Source: Chloroflexota bacterium
Lineage (GTDB): Bacteria > Chloroflexota > Dormibacteria > Aeolococcales > Aeolococcaceae
Direction: 5' to 3'
Length of the DNA stretch: 14,901 bases
NCBI GenBank assembly: GCA_005889515.1
Contig: VBHE01000283.1
Coordinates: 17,387-32,287 of the forward strand
Both the position numbers and the translations under genes were made by a program. Positions within the stretch are counted from its first letter, which is position 1. Every line of letters begins with the position of its first letter. Shown piece by piece: positions 12,962 through 14,901 of the stretch. Under the pieces are notes generated by a model. It was not told the DNA's origin. It saw only the letters and a program-made list of their open reading frames with translations, and made no database searches.

Positions 12962-13636
12962 TCAGCGGGAGGCGGGCACCGCCGACTCGACGTCCGCCCG
13001 ATAGAGGTCGTACGCCGCCGAGTACTCCATCACCCTCGCCACCTCGGCGATCAGCGGCTCCTCCCAGCCGGCGCGCCGGAGCAGGTGGAAGCCCATCTCC
13101 ATCCCCGAGGTGATGCCGCCCGCGGTGATGATCCGGCCGGCGTCGACCACCCGCGCACGGCTGACCCGGCAGGCCGGGGCGATCTTCGCGAGCCGGTCGA
13201 TGGGGACCATGCCGGCGGGCCCCGACTCGACCCGGTCGGGCTCCTTGCGGTTGGTCGCGGGAAGGCCGTCGAGCAGGCCCATCCGCCCATAGATCCACGA
13301 GCCGGTGCAGACGCTGGTGAGCAGGGTGGTCTCCGGCAGGGAGGAGACGTACTCCTGGAGGCGGCGGTTGTAGAGCTCCTGCCGGGTGCCGAAGCCTCCG
13401 GGGATGAGGAACGCGTCCATCGCCGGGCGGTCGTCGAAGCAGTAGTTGGGGAGGACGGTGAACCCCGCCTGGGCCTGCACCGGCCGCATCGCGTCGGCGA
13501 TGAGGAAGGCGTCGAGCTCGGGATCGAAGCGGCGGGCGACCGAGAACACGCCGTGGGGGGCGGCGAAGTCGACGATCTCGGCGTCCTTGAACACGTAGAT
13601 GCCGAGCCGGAACCCGGCGACGCGCTGCGAGGCCAT
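12962..13636 (-). CDS. DJ-1/PfpI (ThiJ, isonitrile-hydratase-like) family protein
   Basis: This 224-residue protein has FRLGIYVFKDAEIVDFAAPH at 9-28, a typical DJ-1/PfpI first strand with an acidic residue. AFLIPGGFGTRQ follows at 75-86, then the nucleophile elbow TSVCTGSWIYGRMGLLDG with Cys110. GRIITAGGITSGMEMGFHLL at 167-186 matches the GlxA/isonitrile hydratase C-terminal motif. The usual ATTHW after the elbow is ATNRK here, so the His is missing and the reaction may differ. There is no AraC-type DNA-binding domain. The ATG at 13636 is chosen because GGAGG lies 5 nt upstream and homology starts there; a longer frame to 13741 would begin inside the promoter region. It is first in a row with the CoA-transferase (26 nt gap) and flippase. 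Confidence 0.9.
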   Translation of the reverse strand: MASQRVAGFRLGIYVFKDAEIVDFAAPHGVFSVARRFDPELDAFLIADAMRPVQAQAGFTVLPNYCFDDRPAMDAFLIPGGFGTRQELYNRRLQEYVSSLPETTLLTSVCTGSWIYGRMGLLDGLPATNRKEPDRVESGPAGMVPIDRLAKIAPACRVSRARVVDAGRIITAGGITSGMEMGFHLLRRAGWEEPLIAEVARVMEYSAAYDLYRADVESAVPASR

Positions 13637-13717
13637 GGCGTCCTCCACGGTGTATGGGATTGGACACGAGCATGAACGTTCCGAGCGGGCGCGCGAGCGG
13701 TAGCGCGGCTGCACATC

Positions 13718-13766
13718 TTGTCTTTCAACACTGATATACATTATCTATGTACCTCTAATGTAGGAT
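13718..13766. promoter_or_regulatory. AT-rich palindromic island in the divergent intergenic region
   Basis: The 192-nt gap between the DJ-1-like gene (minus) and the secreted-protein gene (plus) contains a conspicuous AT-rich patch in otherwise very GC-rich DNA. It holds a perfect inverted repeat TACATTA (13737-13743), 12-nt spacer, TAATGTA (13756-13762), and a nested one TACAT (13737-13741), 5 nt, ATGTA (13747-13751). Such a layout fits a dimeric repressor or activator operator at overlapping divergent promoters. Clear -35/-10 pairs could not be fixed on either strand. The rest of the gap shows only the two ribosome binding sites. Confidence 0.5.
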
Positions 13767-13828
13767 ACGGTGCCATCGGAACACCGCGCGGGGAGCTCCG
13801 CCGGAGCGTCCGGAACGGAGGTGACACC

Positions 13829-14827
13829 ATGCGCGGGCCCACCCATCGCCGATCCGCCCTCCTCCCCTCTCCGGCGTGGCTGCTCCTCCCTGCAGCGGTG
13901 CTGCTCGCCGCCGGCGACACCGGGGTGACAGGGGCGATGCACGCGCCTGCGGCCGCGGGCCGCTCCGCGCCGCCGGCTCACACCGCCGCGGCTCGGTCCG
14001 CGGCGCCGGCCGCGCGGTCCGCGCCGGCACCACGGCGGCCGCCGAGCGCGCCCGCGGGACGCCCCCCCGCCTCCGCGCCCGAGGCCGGGGCACCGCTGGC
14101 GGCCCGACCGGTCACCGTCCTGATGGCGTCGGTATGGGCCACCGCCCACTTTCTCTACGCGGACTTCCTCGGCACCTGCGTGGCCTGCACCTCGACCGGC
14201 GCGGCTCACAACGGGTCGTCGGGGGAGGCGCGGGGGACCCGCATCCTCGCCGAGGAGGCGTCCGAGGGCCAGGGACCGGCCAACGGGTACCGCAGCGGCG
14301 AGCTGGCCGCACTCCCTCCGAATCCCCTCCTCCACCTCGCTCTGGAATCCTGGAGCGCGAGCACCAGCGCCCGCGAGGCGCGCTCGAGCGGGGACGCCCA
14401 GGCCACGGTCCTCGACCTCGGCCTCGATAAACCGGGGATGCTCGACGTCACCGCCGCGCGAGCCTCGAGCGACTCGGCCTCCTCCGCCTCCGGGTCGAGG
14501 GCGAGGACGCGGGTGGACGGGCTCACCGCCACCCTCGGAGGCGGGGCGGTGCGCCTCGTCGTGCTCCACTCCGAGGCGTCGGACCACGGAGACGGCCGGG
14601 CCCAGATCGCCTCGGTGAACGGCATCGTCCTCCTGCAGTCGGGGAACGTCGTGATGCTGCCCGACCCGATCCGCGTGCCGCGCACCGTCTCGCTGCTCCT
14701 CCTCCACGGGGACAGCGACGGCGCCACTGCAGCCGCGGCGCGCGACGGCAGGTCCCAGGGCGTGGTCGGGCTCTCCAGCGGCTGGACCGGCGGGGGTGCG
14801 ACCAGCCAGCCCGAGCCGCTGCACTGA
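13829..14827 (+). CDS. Secreted protein of unknown function with Ala/Pro-rich linker
   Basis: This 332-residue protein is the only plus-strand gene. The ATG at 13829 has an excellent ribosome binding site (GGAGGTGA, 5 nt). A signal peptide is evident: basic MRGPTHRRSA, hydrophobic AWLLLPAAVLLAAG at 16-29, with cleavage likely near AMHA (36-39). Residues 40-93 are a low-complexity Ala/Pro/Arg linker. The folded part (about 94-332) starts with TVLMASVWATAHFLYADFLG, a Cys pair (CVAC at 117-120), then Ser/Ala-rich and beta-prone segments (ATVLDLGLDKPGMLDVTAAR, then AVRLVVLHSEASDHGDGRAQ and GIVLLQSGNVVMLPDP). I do not recognise a family. It may be an extracellular or wall-associated protein. It is divergent from the DJ-1-like gene and ends 3 nt before a convergent gene's stop. 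Confidence 0.8.
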   Translation: MRGPTHRRSALLPSPAWLLLPAAVLLAAGDTGVTGAMHAPAAAGRSAPPAHTAAARSAAPAARSAPAPRRPPSAPAGRPPASAPEAGAPLAARPVTVLMASVWATAHFLYADFLGTCVACTSTGAAHNGSSGEARGTRILAEEASEGQGPANGYRSGELAALPPNPLLHLALESWSASTSAREARSSGDAQATVLDLGLDKPGMLDVTAARASSDSASSASGSRARTRVDGLTATLGGGAVRLVVLHSEASDHGDGRAQIASVNGIVLLQSGNVVMLPDPIRVPRTVSLLLLHGDSDGATAAAARDGRSQGVVGLSSGWTGGGATSQPEPLH

Positions 14828-14830
14828 GCG

Positions 14831-14901
14831 CTACCAGCCGGCGACGGCGTTGCCCTCGGCGAAGCTGACCGCTCCGGGTGCGTCTCCGGGATCTTCCCGG
14901 G
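14831..14901 (-). CDS. Partial CDS, C-terminus only, unknown
   Basis: On the minus strand a frame open from the right edge of the window ends at TAG (14833-14831). The visible 22 residues end DAPGAVSFAEGNAVAGW. It converges with the secreted-protein gene, with stops 3 nt apart, which is normal gene packing. The stretch is too short to assign a family. Confidence 0.4.
   Translation of the reverse strand, partial: REDPGDAPGAVSFAEGNAVAGW

Noticed and set aside
13637..13741. Extended N-terminus of the DJ-1-like protein from an ATG at 13741
   Set aside because: The added residues are not family-like and overlap the AT-rich regulatory island. The ATG at 13636 has a good ribosome binding site.
13718..13828. 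Upstream start for the secreted protein at 13718
   Set aside because: It would place coding sequence across the palindromic island and before the signal peptide. The ATG at 13829 has an ideal ribosome binding site and begins the signal peptide.

Overview
The window is a very GC-rich bacterial chromosome segment. Twelve identifiable genes lie on the minus strand, one on the plus strand, and partial genes run off both ends. Tad-type pilins, a c-di-GMP riboswitch, sucCD, CaiB and thiolase genes, and Ala/Arg/Gly-rich proteins together suggest a high-GC soil-type bacterium such as Dormibacterota, Chloroflexota or an actinobacterium. That placement is an inference. Nothing here is a taxonomic marker, and there are no rRNA, tRNA, IS or CRISPR features.

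Layout, left to right (minus-strand genes read right to left). 1-1259: start of a probable acyl-CoA dehydrogenase and a complete acetyl-CoA acetyltransferase (thiolase). 1295-4800: a surface-pilus operon. In transcription order it has a c-di-GMP-I (GEMM) riboswitch, a short TadE-like pilin, a long TadE-like pilin with an inserted beta-sandwich-like domain, a TadG-like protein broken by a one-base frameshift, and a small single-pass membrane protein. 4907-7043: sucC-sucD (succinyl-CoA synthetase), with two perfect G6/C6 hairpin repeats forming the end of sucC. 7099-7551: an SRPBCC-like protein. 7574-10196: a two-gene signalling unit, made of a 3-TM histidine-kinase-like protein without phospho-histidine or ATPase domain, overlapping by 4 nt a REC-PAS-GGDEF-EAL protein whose GGDEF domain is interrupted by a frame-breaking junction. 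10296-13636: a DJ-1/PfpI protein, a class III CoA-transferase and a Wzx-type flippase, also frame-broken. 13637-13828: a divergent intergenic region with an AT-rich palindromic island. 13829-14827 (plus): a secreted protein of unknown function. 14831-14901: the C-terminal end of another minus-strand gene.

The main theme is cyclic di-GMP. A gene for making and degrading it (REC-PAS-GGDEF-EAL) lies a few kilobases from an operon of pilin-like proteins whose leader carries a well-conserved c-di-GMP-I aptamer. A plausible model is that the membrane sensor adjusts c-di-GMP and the riboswitch converts the level into pilus/adhesin expression. The rest (thiolase, SucCD, CoA-transferase) is acyl-CoA metabolism.

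Three genes are frame-disrupted. One fits a single-base indel in a C5 run. The other two look like loss of a few dozen bases inside otherwise conserved domains. Sequencing or assembly error and real gene decay cannot be separated from the sequence alone.
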